Notes under the pieces: generated by a model
The model's input: the letters and a program-made list of their open reading frames with translations, nothing else
What the model was told of the DNA's origin: nothing
Databases searched by the model: none
In this document: in pieces, positions 24,960-37,678 of the stretch
Layout: each line of letters begins with the position of its first letter
How positions within the stretch are numbered: the stretch's first letter is position 1
NCBI GenBank assembly: GCA_030604905.1
Contig: JAUVVA010000009.1
Location: 1 to 56,206, forward strand
Length of the DNA: 56,206 nucleotides
Reading direction: 5' to 3'
Source of the DNA: Verrucomicrobiota bacterium
GTDB taxonomy: Bacteria; Verrucomicrobiota; Verrucomicrobiia; Opitutales; Opitutaceae
Position numbers and translations under genes: made by a program

Positions 24960-25044
24960 GAATGACGAATGACCAATGACCAATGACCAATGACCAATGA
25001 CCTCCAGCCACCGGAGGTGGCTGGTTTGACATGATCAATGAGCG
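24960..25044. repeat. AATGACC tandem repeat with CCAGCCACC hairpin (copy 2)
   Basis: One AATGACG unit and four AATGACC units (24961-24997) are followed by a perfect 9-bp hairpin CCAGCCACC / GGA / GGTGGCTGG (25004-25024), then TTTGACATGATCAATGA. It is nearly identical to 18599-18683. Confidence 0.88.
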
Positions 25045-25098
25045 GGCGGTTTAGCGGATTATCCGGCCGCGGTGGCCTCCGGCGGGGAGAGATCAGTT

Positions 25099-28458
<3,360 letters not shown>

Positions 28459-28482
28459 GAGCTGGGCGGGCTTGGGGGCGGT

Positions 28483-29340
28483 TTATCTCCGCAGGGTCGC
28501 GTCGAGGGTGAGCTCCTCGGCGAGCACGGCGAGGATGGCGTCGCGGGCGGGACCGTGGAGGCCGAGCGCGAGCTGGGCGCGGAAGACGCCGAGGCGGGCC
28601 TCTAGGTCGGCGCGGCGACCGGAGAGGCGGGCCGCGAGATACTTTTCCTGAGAGGCGAGGGCGGCGAGGGCGGGGGAGAGGCCGAGTTTATCCGAGGGCG
28701 CGGTGCGTTGCGCGGCTTCGAGCAGCGTGAAGACGGTCGGCGTGAGCACGTGCATGCCGAAGAAGCACAGGTAGTGGCCGAGACGCAGCCCGGGCACCAC
28801 GCAGGTCTGCTCGGCGACGGTCGGGGTGGGTTTCTCGATGACGTTTTCGATCTGGTAGAGATCGCGGTGGCCCGGGACGAGGGAGCCGGCGATGGTGCCG
28901 TAGTGGCAGAGCTGGCTCTCGGGCGTCGGCTGGACGGCGGAGATCGCGCAGCGTTCACTCCGGGCGAGGGCAAGGAGCTGGGCGGTGCAACTGTGTTCGC
29001 CGCCGCCGACGTAGAGGTGGTCGCTGACCTGGAGGAGAAAGGGGTGTGCGCCGACGAATTCGCGGCCGCAGAGGACGGCGTGGCCGTAGCCGAGGGGGGC
29101 GGCTTGCTCGACCAGCGAGACGCGCGGTCCGAAGGGGCCGAGCACGGCCTCGTAAGCGGGGCGGTCGGCGGGGCGGATGATGACGCCGACGTGCTCGATC
29201 CCCGCTTCGAGCATCTCGTCGATTTGAATGACGACGACGGGCTTCCAGTCGCCGCGTCGGTCGGAAAGGTTTTGCAGGGGGAGGCGGCGCTCGTCGGCGC
29301 CGGCGGCGGTGATCAAGGCGTGCCGGATGGGGAGGGACAT
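28483..29340 (-). CDS. GalU-like sugar nucleotidyltransferase with degenerate signature
   Basis: A 285-residue protein of the nucleotidyltransferase family. The N-terminus HALITAAGADERRLPLQNL replaces the usual AAGLGTRFLPxTK. Other landmarks are GIEHVGVIIRPADRPAYEA, FLLQVSDHLYVGGGEH at the expected sugar-nucleotide site, YQIENVIEKPTPTVAEQ and GHYLCFFGMHVLTPTVFTLL. Family members make UDP- or dTDP-sugars from sugar-1-phosphates. The altered glycine-rich loop could mean a changed or lost activity. It is transcribed with the kinase-pyrophosphorylase fusion 24 nt downstream, suggesting they work together. Confidence 0.75.
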   Translation of the reverse strand: MSLPIRHALITAAGADERRLPLQNLSDRRGDWKPVVVIQIDEMLEAGIEHVGVIIRPADRPAYEAVLGPFGPRVSLVEQAAPLGYGHAVLCGREFVGAHPFLLQVSDHLYVGGGEHSCTAQLLALARSERCAISAVQPTPESQLCHYGTIAGSLVPGHRDLYQIENVIEKPTPTVAEQTCVVPGLRLGHYLCFFGMHVLTPTVFTLLEAAQRTAPSDKLGLSPALAALASQEKYLAARLSGRRADLEARLGVFRAQLALGLHGPARDAILAVLAEELTLDATLRR

Positions 29341-29421
29341 GAGGGGGCGAGTTGGGCGGAGGGAGGCGATCCCGCCACAATCCCCAAGGCGACGCAAAGG
29401 TAAGATTCTCGTAAGCGAGGG

Positions 29422-30309
29422 TCAGCTGGCGGTGTGGCGCGCGGGCAGGGGTGCGGCGAGCAAAGCGAGGAGCAGACCGGCGAAAAAGCCCGTGGCGTGC
29501 GCGATCACGTCGACGCGCGCCTCGCCCGCGCCGAGCAGGCCGAGCACGACCAAGCCGGAGACGAGCGGCAGGGCGAGCGCCCGCCAGCGGCGGACGCCCG
29601 AGGCGCGCAGGAGCAGCCTCACCGCGCGGCCGGTGAGCAGGCCGAGACCGGCGAAGACGGCGGTGGAGGCACCGAGTGAGCGGTAAGGCTCGCCGTGGTG
29701 GATCGCGGCGGCGGCAAGGTTGCCGAGGATGGCGGCGGCGGCGAGCAGGCTCCAGGCCCGGAGCGGGTCGCGAAACCCGTGGACGAGCGCGGTGAACACC
29801 AGCGCGCCCGAGCCGGCGTTGGAGACGAGGTGGCCGAGGTCGGCGTGCAACCAGAGCGCGGTGGCGGCGCGCCACCACTCGCCGTGGACGAAGACGCGCT
29901 CGGCGTCGAGCAGGGCGGCGTCGGGCAGGGCGGGGTGGCTGAGCTGCAGGTGAAACGCCGCGAAAAGCGCCAGCACCCAGACGAGCGGCGAGAGCGGAAT
30001 CCGGCCGCGGGTCCGGGGCGCATCGAGCAGGAAGGGGCGGGGTGGCGGCCAGCCCACGCGCTCGCGCTCGAAGCACTCCAACTGGTGGCGGATCGTCGCG
30101 AGGTCGGCGTGCGTCTCGACCCGGAGTTCATGCCCGGCCGGGGTGGCGAGGATCCAGCAAGGCAGGCCCATGGCCAGAATCACGAGGCCGGCTTGCCAAG
30201 CCTCCTCGTGCGAGGGGTAGGTGCCGGCCGCGACCGTCGCCATCGCTAGCGAGTCGGAGGGCGGGTCGTCCGGAAAGTCTTCGGACGCGGGCGGCGGCGG
30301 GACAAACAT
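29422..30309 (-). CDS. Rhomboid-family intramembrane serine protease
   Basis: A 295-residue membrane protein. A soluble N-terminal region of about 115 residues contains HEEAWQAGLVILAMGLPCW. Six or so membrane helices follow. Landmarks are HADLGHLVSNAGSGALVF, the nucleophile Ser215 in SLGASTAVFAG, and His271 in VIAHATGFFAG. Rhomboids cut membrane proteins within the bilayer. I chose the ATG at 30309 (MFVPPPPASEDF) over an in-frame upstream ATG at 30405. It is on its own minus-strand unit, and its substrate is not known. Confidence 0.9.
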   Translation of the reverse strand: MFVPPPPASEDFPDDPPSDSLAMATVAAGTYPSHEEAWQAGLVILAMGLPCWILATPAGHELRVETHADLATIRHQLECFERERVGWPPPRPFLLDAPRTRGRIPLSPLVWVLALFAAFHLQLSHPALPDAALLDAERVFVHGEWWRAATALWLHADLGHLVSNAGSGALVFTALVHGFRDPLRAWSLLAAAAILGNLAAAAIHHGEPYRSLGASTAVFAGLGLLTGRAVRLLLRASGVRRWRALALPLVSGLVVLGLLGAGEARVDVIAHATGFFAGLLLALLAAPLPARHTAS

Positions 30310-30669
30310 GGCGGGCAAGCCTAGCGCGAGCGGGCGCGAAGGGCAGTCAAAGCGGCGGATTCTTTTAGCCCGGAATCCGCGCTTGTCGCGGGTCGTCTCC
30401 CGCAAGCTGGTGGCCGCCAGCCCGGCGTGTCATCCGCTCCCTGCACCTTCTCCCGTGGAACGGGGTTGTCGCCCGCGTCCTCCGCCGAGCCCGGCAGGGC
30501 CCGCGCGCCGGGCGCGCGGGTGCGTGTCGGGGTTGCGCGAGCGCTCGCTCAAGGAGCGGGCCGAGCAGCGCTCCCGCCGTTCCTTGGTTCACCGGGGACG
30601 GTAAACACCGTCATCGGTGCGCGGCCGGGCGGGAGCCGTGGCGGTCGGCTGGCGCCCGGCCGGGGGCGG
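30310..30669. other. Hairpin-rich 360-nt intergenic region
   Basis: No convincing gene is visible. It contains a 21-nt perfect palindrome at 30500-30520 (left arm CCCGCGCGCC), a hairpin GACGGT/AAAC/ACCGTC at about 30597-30612, and a 10-bp inverted repeat CGGCCGGGCG (30622-30631) / CGCCCGGCCG (30653-30662). It lies 3' of the GH74-like gene. The last pair may act as that gene's terminator; no U-tract follows. Confidence 0.5.
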
Positions 30670-32850
30670 TCAGCGTGCCGGGCTCGCGAGCGGGGCGCCT
30701 TGGAAAATACCGCGGCCGCCGGTGGCGATGAAGACGCGGCCGTGGACCTGACGGCAACCGGCCAGGCCTTGGGGCTTGTTGGGGAAGCGCGCGTAGTCAT
30801 GGATCGCGATCCAGGTGCGGCCGAGGTCGTCGGAGCGGTAGATGCCTTCGCGTTCGTCGCCTTCGAAGCGGCCGTAGAGGTAGGCGCTGGGAGTGCGCGC
30901 ATCGCGGCCCTTGCCGAAGCCGAAGTAGGTGGCGTGGCGGATGCCGGGCAGGCGCTCAAAGGTGGCGCCGCCGTCGGTCGAGCGGTGCAGGCCGTGGCGT
31001 TCGAAGGCGACCCAGACCTCGCCGGCGCGGCCGGGGACGGGCTTGATCTTGCGCTCAGCCGAGCGTGGCAGGTCGCTGTTCACGACGCGCCAGTTAACTC
31101 CGCCGTCCTCGCTGCGGTAGAAGTTGCTCGCTCCATCCTGGGCGTAGAAGTGGCCGTTCACGCGGTCGGCGGCGAGGGGGCTCTGGTAGTTGAAGATGAA
31201 GCGGTCCACCATGCTGCCGGCCTCCTCGCCGCGGGCGTTGCGCAGGCCGCGGACGCGCGTCCAGGTGGCGCCGCGGTCGGCGGTGGCGTAGATGCCGTTG
31301 CCGGCGGTATCCCAGACGATATGGCGGCCGTCCGGCGAGATGGCGACGCGGCCGCCGCCGGCCTCGGGATGGGGCAGGGAGGGGAAGTTCTTCCAAGTGC
31401 GGCCGCCGTCCTCGGTGATGGCGCCGTTGCCGGATCTGACCCAGTCGCGCACGGCGACGATCACGATCGTGGAGGGATTTTTCTCGGCAAAGTCGGCGCC
31501 GGTGATGGCGGCGTTGAAGTCGAAGGCGTGGTCGGAGAGGGTGCGCGCGGGGTAGTTGAGAAGGTCGTGGTGAACAAAGCCGCCGACGTCGGCGAGGCCG
31601 CTCAGGAGCGGCGCGCCCTGCGGCAGGCCGACAAGGCCGTCGCCGATGCCGACCGTCTCCTCGATGTTCCAGGGCATCATGGACCATTGGACCTGGGGGG
31701 CCGTGATGTCCCGCGTGCGCCAGACCATATACCAGTCGGAATACCAGACTTCGCCGGGGGCGAAGGGATTGAACTCGGCGGCGAAGGTCGAGGAGCGGGC
31801 CTTCTTGGAGGGATACCAAGGCACGGCGGAGTGGTCGTGCGTGTCCTCGATCTTGCGCCAGGTGAGGCCGCGGTCCTCGCTCAGGAACATCGGACAGAGA
31901 AAGCCCCACCAGTGGCGGGAGACGAGCATGCGGTCGTGGTTGTTGGGGTCGATGCCGATCTGGACGTGGGACTCCCGCTCGAGGCCCTCGGGGGTGAACC
32001 AGGAGCGGCCGTCGTAGCGGGAGACGCCCTGGCGGTGCGTGATCCAGAGCTCGCCGTGACGGTTCACGCGTCCGCGCACCAGGCCCTGCGGGGCGTCGGC
32101 GATCTCGCTCCAGGAAGCGCCGCCATCGGTCGAGCGGTGGAGGCGGGTGCGTTGGGCGCTGTCGTGCACGCCGAGGTAGAGCACGCGGGAGCGGCGGGGG
32201 TTTTCGAGCACGCCGGACCAAGGATCGATGGCGAAGAACACGACGCCGGAGGCGGCCTTGCGCTGGGGCTGGAGGTCGCCGGTGGGCGCGTTGGCGACGG
32301 GGCGCCAGCGCATGCCGGCGTCGGTCGAGACGAGGAGACCCTCGCGCGAGCCGTAGTAGATGAGGTCGGAGTTGTGCGGATCGACCTGCATGGTGTTGCT
32401 CTGGGTCTGCTGCCAGTTGGAGGCGGTGAAGACCTGGTGGCCGGTGCGGATGAAGGTGCGGCCGCGGTCGGTCGATTTGACGATCTCGCCCTTCTCGCTC
32501 CAGGAGTCGGTGCCGAGGGCGAGGTAGAGGATGTTGCCGGTCTCGTCGTTGGGGTCGATGGCGAGGGACTGTGCGGAGTTGAGGTGGCGCTCGTCGAAGG
32601 AGAGCCAGTCGAGCAGCTGTATCCAGGAATTGGATTCAGCGTCCCAACGGTAGACGCCGCCGACGTCGGTGGTGATGTAGGCGAGGTCCTTGACCTTGGG
32701 GTGGAAGGTGATGGTGGGGATGGAGCCGCCGCCGCCGATGGGCACGTTGCGCCAGTCGTAGGCCTCGCTCGGCCGGGAGGCCTGGGCGAGGAGAGGAGCG
32801 GCGGCGACGAGTGGAAGGGCGAGCAGGCGGGCGAGGGTGCGTATGAGCAT
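30670..32850 (-). CDS. Secreted GH74-like (xyloglucanase-type) beta-propeller hydrolase
   Basis: A 726-residue secreted protein. A signal peptide (MLIRTLARLLALPLVAAAPLLAQA) is followed by YDWRNVPIGGGGSIPTITFH and TTDVGGVYRW, the characteristic GH74 opening. Asp62 of TDVGG matches the first catalytic Asp position, and LLSGLADVGGFVHHDL carries the second Asp region. Repeated Asp-box motifs (STDRGRTF, SEDRGLTW, SEDGGVNW, STDGGATF) indicate two seven-bladed propellers. GH74 enzymes are endo-xyloglucanases. A GH31 enzyme lies downstream-strand at 33680-35446. The ATG at 32850 starts the signal peptide. Confidence 0.88.
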   Translation of the reverse strand: MLIRTLARLLALPLVAAAPLLAQASRPSEAYDWRNVPIGGGGSIPTITFHPKVKDLAYITTDVGGVYRWDAESNSWIQLLDWLSFDERHLNSAQSLAIDPNDETGNILYLALGTDSWSEKGEIVKSTDRGRTFIRTGHQVFTASNWQQTQSNTMQVDPHNSDLIYYGSREGLLVSTDAGMRWRPVANAPTGDLQPQRKAASGVVFFAIDPWSGVLENPRRSRVLYLGVHDSAQRTRLHRSTDGGASWSEIADAPQGLVRGRVNRHGELWITHRQGVSRYDGRSWFTPEGLERESHVQIGIDPNNHDRMLVSRHWWGFLCPMFLSEDRGLTWRKIEDTHDHSAVPWYPSKKARSSTFAAEFNPFAPGEVWYSDWYMVWRTRDITAPQVQWSMMPWNIEETVGIGDGLVGLPQGAPLLSGLADVGGFVHHDLLNYPARTLSDHAFDFNAAITGADFAEKNPSTIVIVAVRDWVRSGNGAITEDGGRTWKNFPSLPHPEAGGGRVAISPDGRHIVWDTAGNGIYATADRGATWTRVRGLRNARGEEAGSMVDRFIFNYQSPLAADRVNGHFYAQDGASNFYRSEDGGVNWRVVNSDLPRSAERKIKPVPGRAGEVWVAFERHGLHRSTDGGATFERLPGIRHATYFGFGKGRDARTPSAYLYGRFEGDEREGIYRSDDLGRTWIAIHDYARFPNKPQGLAGCRQVHGRVFIATGGRGIFQGAPLASPAR

Positions 32851-32945
32851 AGGGAGGAGGGGAAAAGGCGAGTCGGGGTCGTGCCGCACCCGAGGGGGCG
32901 GACGGGGAGGGAGGAGCGGGCGGGCCGGCGGGTGTCGGCGCGGGC

Positions 32946-33623
32946 TTACCACCAGAACCAAAGGCTGGGGGAGCCGGACGGGTTTTGCTCGAGCTCGGCG
33001 GAGGTGAAGCCGCGAGCGGAGCCGTCGACCATGGCGAAGTGGGCGAGGCGTTCGCCGGAGTGGCGGAAGGCGGGGCGCACGGCGGCGCCGCCCCCGCCGA
33101 AGGAGCCGACGGAGGGGCGCACGTAGTCGTTGTTCGTCTGGTTTTTGTCGCCGACGAGCAGGGTGCGGGAGGGTTGCGGCGGGCGGTCGATGCGCAGGCC
33201 CCACTCCGGGCGGGTGATGTAGAGGCTGAGGCCGAAGGTGGTGCCGTCCTGCCACCAATCGGAGCGACCGGAGAAAGTTTGGTAGGGCGAGTTGAGCACG
33301 TTTTGCGGGCTCACGCGGAGATTGGTGCCGCCGTGCTGGGCGACGTAGGGCGCGACCTCGTCTTGCCAGACGCGCCCGGAGACGGAGAAGCCGCCGGGGA
33401 GCAGTCTGCGGTGGTCGTTGGCGTAGAGCTGGAGGGCGAGGCCGGTCTGGCGGATATTGGAGAGGCTCTGGCTCGCGCGGGCGGCCTCGCGCACCCGGCC
33501 GACGACCGGGATGATAATCGCGGCGAGGATGCCGATGATCGCGATGACGGTGAGCAGCTCGATGAGGGTGAAGCCGCGGGGGCGACGCGCGGCGGCTGAG
33601 GTGTTTTGGCGGCGGCGGGGCAT
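32946..33623 (-). CDS. Type II/IV pilin-like protein of the H-x-DG type
   Basis: A 225-residue protein. The prepilin signal [20 protein letters not shown] is followed by [20 protein letters not shown], and near the C-terminus [18 protein letters not shown], the variant DG motif common in these families. It parallels the protein at 23353-24105. It lies between the GH31 and GH74-like genes, all on the minus strand. Function unknown. Confidence 0.85.
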   Translation of the reverse strand: MPRRRQNTSAAARRPRGFTLIELLTVIAIIGILAAIIIPVVGRVREAARASQSLSNIRQTGLALQLYANDHRRLLPGGFSVSGRVWQDEVAPYVAQHGGTNLRVSPQNVLNSPYQTFSGRSDWWQDGTTFGLSLYITRPEWGLRIDRPPQPSRTLLVGDKNQTNNDYVRPSVGSFGGGGAAVRPAFRHSGERLAHFAMVDGSARGFTSAELEQNPSGSPSLWFWW

Positions 33624-33679
33624 GGGGTGGACGGGGTTGCTGGAAAAGGGGCGCGGGCGGCGGACGCGGGCGGGGTGGA

Positions 33680-35446
33680 TCAAGCCTGGGCGGAGCGAGG
33701 GTGTGGAGGTGGGGCGGGCAGTTCGAGCTGGAGCTCGGTGGCGGTTTCTTGGACGAAACGAAGCTCGGAGGCGTCGAGGCCGGCGACGCGCACGGTCCAG
33801 GCGCGGGTGGCGGGGAGGCAGGAGGCGTCGCCGCGGCCGGCGCCGATGCGCAGGCGCAATCGCCCGGGAGCGGTGCGCTCCACGAGCAGCTCGGTCTCGG
33901 AGTAGCCGCCGAGGCGGTAGGCCTCGGTGAGGCCGTCGTCCTCGCGCAGGAGGAAGCGCCCGGTGCGACCCGGGAGGGGAGGGAAGACGCGCAGCTCGAG
34001 GGAGGTGTTGTCGCCGGCTGCGATGCTGTCGGCCTCGGCGCGAAGCGGGAGCAGGGCGCCGGAGCGGACAAAGAGGGGCAGGCGGTCGAGCGGGGCGGGC
34101 ACGAGGGCGGAGCGGCCGCCGCGGTGGACGGCGCCGCTCCAGAAGTCGTGCCAGTCGGCGTCGGCGGGGAAGCGCACGGTGCGGGAGACGGCGCCGGGCT
34201 CGAGGACGGGCGCGACGAGCAGGTCCTCGCCGACGAGGAACTGGTCGGGCGCGCCGCCGGGCGAGGTCATGCGGCGGCTGCGGAGGCGCACGCCGAGGGC
34301 GGCCGAGTAGAGGTAGGGGAAGAGGCGGAGGCGGAGGCGGGCGTGGCGGCGGAAGTTGTCGGCGGTGTCCTCGGGCCAGGTGAAGGGGGCGTTCTGGGAC
34401 GGGAAGTGCATCGAGCCGAAGACGGTCATCAGCGGGCCGAGCGCGGAGAACTGGGCCCAGCGGGCGAAGAGTTCGGGCGAGGCCTGGCCGACGTCCGGCA
34501 TGTTGCGGAAGCCGCCGGTATCGTTGGCCATGAAGGGATACTCGGCGTGGAACCATTCGGGATCGGCGAGCATGCGCACGTGCTCGGAGAGGCCGCCCCA
34601 GACCCAGTTTTCGGGGTCGGGGTAGGCGGGGTGCCGCCAGGCGGGCAGGCAGTCGCCGGTCCAGACGCCGGGGTGGCGCTTGATGCAGGCGGGGGTCTCG
34701 CGGCCGAGGTGGGAGAGCACGAAGCCGCGGGCCTCGGGGCCGGCGGCGGCCTGGGTCATTTCGAAGTGGGTGCGCACGAAGCCGGCGGCGGGGCCGGAAT
34801 CGAGTTTGAAGAAGTCGATCCCGGAGCGGAGCAGCGGGGCGAAGAGCTCCTTCCAGCGGGCGGCGGCGCGGGAGTTGTCGAAGTCCACGAAGCGGCCGAT
34901 GGCGGTGGCGCCGGCGTTGTGCCAGGTGTTGCCGACGATGGGCTCGCCCTTGAAGAAGCCGGCGCGCTCGAACTCCTCGAACAGCTCCTTCTCGGCGTCG
35001 AGCAGGCGGTCCCAGACCCAGATGCCGAAGCGGAGGCCGAGACCGTGGAGTTCGCGGGCGAGGCCGGGGACGTCGGGGAAACCGGCGGGATCGCCGCGAA
35101 AGTTGAGGTAGCCACGCGGGCCGCGGGTGGAGACGTCCCAGAAGGAGGAGTCCACCCAGAGGGCGTCGGCGGGAAAGCCGCCCTCGCGGAGGCGGCGGGC
35201 GTGGGAGAGGGCGGCGGCTTGGTCGCCGTAGCAGCCGTGGAGGACGCCGAAGGCCCAGGCGGGAGGCAGGGCGACCTCGGGGTCGATGCGACCGTGCGCG
35301 GTGGGAGCCCACATCTCCGGATGCCGACGAGCGGAGTAGCGTTCGCGGCGGACGGCGAAGGCCACGGCGGCCCCTTCCAGCGCGGTCGCGGCGGACGCGC
35401 TGGGCGCGGCGGCGGAGGGCGAGGGCGGGGCGGACGGAGGGGGCAT
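33680..35446 (-). CDS. GH31 family alpha-glycosidase (possible alpha-xylosidase)
   Basis: A 588-residue GH31-type TIM-barrel enzyme. [20 protein letters not shown] opens the barrel. Asp216 in FFKLDSGP is the expected nucleophile and Asp265 in [10 protein letters not shown] the expected acid/base. [14 protein letters not shown] and [14 protein letters not shown] follow, and C-terminal beta-domains are present ([18 protein letters not shown]). It lacks most of the large N-terminal beta-sandwich of typical GH31 enzymes and has no signal peptide. Next to GH74-like genes an alpha-xylosidase role on xyloglucan fragments is plausible. It is divergent from the LacI gene at 35546, with a candidate operator between. 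Confidence 0.83.
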   Translation of the reverse strand: MPPPSAPPSPSAAAPSASAATALEGAAVAFAVRRERYSARRHPEMWAPTAHGRIDPEVALPPAWAFGVLHGCYGDQAAALSHARRLREGGFPADALWVDSSFWDVSTRGPRGYLNFRGDPAGFPDVPGLARELHGLGLRFGIWVWDRLLDAEKELFEEFERAGFFKGEPIVGNTWHNAGATAIGRFVDFDNSRAAARWKELFAPLLRSGIDFFKLDSGPAAGFVRTHFEMTQAAAGPEARGFVLSHLGRETPACIKRHPGVWTGDCLPAWRHPAYPDPENWVWGGLSEHVRMLADPEWFHAEYPFMANDTGGFRNMPDVGQASPELFARWAQFSALGPLMTVFGSMHFPSQNAPFTWPEDTADNFRRHARLRLRLFPYLYSAALGVRLRSRRMTSPGGAPDQFLVGEDLLVAPVLEPGAVSRTVRFPADADWHDFWSGAVHRGGRSALVPAPLDRLPLFVRSGALLPLRAEADSIAAGDNTSLELRVFPPLPGRTGRFLLREDDGLTEAYRLGGYSETELLVERTAPGRLRLRIGAGRGDASCLPATRAWTVRVAGLDASELRFVQETATELQLELPAPPPHPRSAQA

Positions 35447-35530
35447 GGACGGCGAGGTGGGGCGGGCCGGTGGGGAAGAGGCGGGGCAGGCATCTTCCCC
35501 ACGGTAGGCTTGCTTGTGAAGGGCTTGTGA

Positions 35531-35546
35531 TTTGTAACGGTATAAA
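35531..35546. promoter_or_regulatory. TTTGTAACGGTATAAA operator-like site (GH31/LacI divergent region)
   Basis: TTTGTAACGGTATAAA overlaps the start codon of the LacI gene and lies 85 nt upstream of the divergent GH31 gene. It matches the sites at 37645 (TTTGTAATGGTATAAT) and 42220 (TTTGTAATGGTATAGT) at 13 of 16 positions across all three. Its position suggests autoregulation. Confidence 0.6.
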
Positions 35547-36628
35547 TGAAGCCCGTCGCCCCCACCAAACCGGTGCCCACCCTGGCGGAGATCGCCGCCA
35601 AGGCGGGCGTCTCGATCATGACGACCTCGCTTTCCCTGCGGTCGCGGCCCGGGCCCTCGGAGGCGACGCGGGCGCGGGTGCTGGCGGTGGCGAAGGAGAT
35701 GGGCTGGCGGCCCAATCCGCTGGTGTCGGCCTACCAGGCGCAGGTGCGGGCGCGGCGGCGGCCGGGCTTTCAGGCGAATCTCGCCTGGATCAACGAGCAC
35801 GAGGAGCCCGGCTACTGGCGCAGCCAGACTTGGGCGCGCGGTTATCTGGAGGGGGCGAGGGAGCGGGCGGCCGCGCTGGGCTTTGGCTTGGAGGAGCACC
35901 ATGTGCCGCGCTCGGACCCGCATCCGCGCAAGGCCGCGCGGCTGGTGCGCACCTTGGAGGCGCGCGGGGTGCGCGGGGTCTTGTTGCCTTGGCCGACGGA
36001 TCCCGCGCAGGCGGACATGGACTGGGGCGGCTTCGCGGTGGCGACGATCGGCCCCGGTCTGCATCCGCGCGATCATGTGCGGCGGCGGAGCGGGCCGCGC
36101 TTTCATGGCGCGCGGCCGGATATCTTTCGCAACTTCGCGCTGGCCTGGCGGGAACTGCATGCCCGCGGCTACCGCCGGATCGGGCTGGTGCTCGACGCGG
36201 ACAACGATCATCTGGCGGAGGGCGCGCAGCGCGCCTGTCTGCTGATGGAGGAGCATGACGCGCGTCGGCCGGAGGGGTTTCCGGAGCCGCTGGTGCTCCC
36301 GGTGATGAATGCTTCGACCCACCCGGTGTTTCGCCGCTGGCTGCGCGAGCAGCGTCCGGACGTGTTGTTGACCTACAACGCGGTCTTCATGCGCGAGGCG
36401 CTTCCGGCGGGAAGGCGGCTGGACTTTGCGAAGCTGAATCTCGAGGACGGCCCGATCGGGGCGGCGGGCATCGACTCGCGGCACGAGGTGGTGGCGGCCG
36501 CGGCGGTGGACCTGGTGGTGGGGCAGATCTATCGCAACGAGAGCGGCCCGCCGCTCGCGCCCTACGAAATCGTGGTGGCCGGCGAGTGGCGCGAGGGCAA
36601 CACGCTGCGGAAGGCGACGGCGGAGTAG
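35546..36628 (+). CDS. LacI-family transcriptional regulator (second module)
   Basis: A 360-residue regulator. The helix-turn-helix is [20 protein letters not shown], where TTSLSLR replaces the usual [27 protein letters not shown] is the hinge region. The ligand domain includes [35 protein letters not shown] and [15 protein letters not shown]. It is the only plus-strand gene of this region, divergent from the GH31 gene. Three copies of a 16-bp sequence at its own start and ahead of two secreted-protein genes make a likely local regulon. Confidence 0.92.
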   Translation: MKPVAPTKPVPTLAEIAAKAGVSIMTTSLSLRSRPGPSEATRARVLAVAKEMGWRPNPLVSAYQAQVRARRRPGFQANLAWINEHEEPGYWRSQTWARGYLEGARERAAALGFGLEEHHVPRSDPHPRKAARLVRTLEARGVRGVLLPWPTDPAQADMDWGGFAVATIGPGLHPRDHVRRRSGPRFHGARPDIFRNFALAWRELHARGYRRIGLVLDADNDHLAEGAQRACLLMEEHDARRPEGFPEPLVLPVMNASTHPVFRRWLREQRPDVLLTYNAVFMREALPAGRRLDFAKLNLEDGPIGAAGIDSRHEVVAAAAVDLVVGQIYRNESGPPLAPYEIVVAGEWREGNTLRKATAE

Positions 36629-36696
36629 TTCCGGAACCGGGGGCGGAGAGCGCGGATGATGCGATCGGAGAAACCGCAGATGGCGCAGATGCCCAA

Positions 36697-36714
36697 GCCT
36701 CGGTAACCCGAGGC
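36697..36714. terminator. Hairpin between convergent LacI and PEP-CTERM genes
   Basis: GCCTCGG / TAAC / CCGAGGC is a perfect 7-bp stem in the 129-nt convergent gap, so it could end transcripts from both sides. There is no clear U-tract. A CCGCAGATGGCGCAGAT repeat unit lies just before it (36674-36690). Confidence 0.4.
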
Positions 36715-36757
36715 AGGGGCGCAAGGGGCGGGCGGAGAGCTTGCGGCCCGGTGGCGC

Positions 36758-37582
36758 TCAGCCGCGGCGGCGGCGCAGGGCGGCCGCGCCGAGGGCGCCG
36801 AGGCCGAGGAGCGCGGCGAAGGCGGAGGGCTCGGGAATGATCGAGGCCTCGATCACCGAGGCTTGGGTGGTGCCGACGAAGATGTTGTCGAAGCGGGGCT
36901 GGGTGGCGAAGCCGCCCCAGAGGCGAATGCGCCCGACGTTGGTCACGGTGAGGCCGGAGACGGAGCGCAGGGCTGTGAGCACGCCCTCCGAGTCGAAGGT
37001 GTAGATGTTGACCGAGGCGTTGCCGGCGCCGGCGCCGATGCCGCTGATCTCCATCGCGAAGTTGTAGACGGTGTTGGCGGTGAGGGTGAAGTGGTCCGCG
37101 GTGTTGCCGGCCACGGTGGAGCGGAGCGCGGCGCCGCCGCCGTTGGTGTCGCCGAGCCAGGCGATCTCGGTGGAGCCGGTGGCGTTGAAGACGCCGAGGA
37201 TGCCGTAGCCGGCGTTGCTCGTGCTGGACGCGGGAGCGGCGTAGGCGGCCTTCCAAGCGATCCAGACGCTGCCCGAGGTGACCGCCGAGAACGTGCGGAA
37301 CTGGTCGAAGGTGTTGGCGGTGACGGTGGCGTAGTTGCCGGTGAAGCCGGGGGCGCCGGTGCCGATCTGCCCCGGGCCGCCGCCCCCGCCTTGCACGGTC
37401 CAGGCGGAGGTCCAGCCGGTGCCGCCGTTGTTGCCTTGGAGGGGGTTGATGACGGTGCCGGCCTCGATGTTCGAGACCGTGTAGCTGTTGAAGTTCTCGG
37501 TGGCGATGAGCGCGGCTTGGACGGCGGCTGGGAGAGCGGCGGCGAGGGCGAGGGAGGAGAGGAGTTTGAGCGTGGAGTGCAT
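36758..37582 (-). CDS. PEP-CTERM secreted protein with jelly-roll-like domain
   Basis: A 274-residue secreted protein. A signal peptide (MHSTLKLLSSLALAAALPAAVQA) precedes one domain of about 230 residues: LIATENFNSY, INPLQGNNGGTGW, VWIAWKAAYAAP, IAWLGDTNGGGAALRSTVAG and IRLWGGFATQPRFDNIFVG. The C-terminal sorting signal is IIPEPSAFAALLGLGALG then RRRR. The same domain forms the protein at 37679-38437 and the C-terminus of the GH74-like protein at 38541-42158. The domain's role is unknown; a glycan-binding or surface role is possible. A 16-bp operator-like site lies 63 nt upstream of the start. Confidence 0.87.
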   Translation of the reverse strand: MHSTLKLLSSLALAAALPAAVQAALIATENFNSYTVSNIEAGTVINPLQGNNGGTGWTSAWTVQGGGGGPGQIGTGAPGFTGNYATVTANTFDQFRTFSAVTSGSVWIAWKAAYAAPASSTSNAGYGILGVFNATGSTEIAWLGDTNGGGAALRSTVAGNTADHFTLTANTVYNFAMEISGIGAGAGNASVNIYTFDSEGVLTALRSVSGLTVTNVGRIRLWGGFATQPRFDNIFVGTTQASVIEASIIPEPSAFAALLGLGALGAAALRRRRG

Positions 37583-37644
37583 GGTGGAAGCGGGGGAACT
37601 CTTCACAGGGAAGCAGCGGTTGCGGTGGGCTCGATGGGGCGGAT

Positions 37645-37660
37645 TTTGTAATGGTATAAT
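37645..37660. promoter_or_regulatory. TTTGTAATGGTATAAT operator-like site
   Basis: It lies 63 nt upstream of the PEP-CTERM gene start at 37582. It differs from the 42220 site by one base and from the 35531 site by two. Confidence 0.6.
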
Positions 37661-37678
37661 TTTAGGCAGGCGGGGACA

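Noticed and set aside
24960..25000. CRISPR-like array from the AATGACC repeats
   Set aside because: The units are contiguous 7-mers without spacers and there are no cas genes.
30365..30592. 75-codon minus-strand frame in the hairpin-rich gap
   Set aside because: Arg/Pro/Ala-rich low-complexity peptide crossing palindromes; not supported as a gene.
37645..37660. Plus-strand -10 promoter (TATAAT) in the 16-bp element
   Set aside because: At 37645 and 42220 the downstream genes lie on the other strand, and at 35531 the TATAAA overlaps a start codon. An operator shared by three sites is the simpler reading, though a minus-strand promoter nearby is likely.
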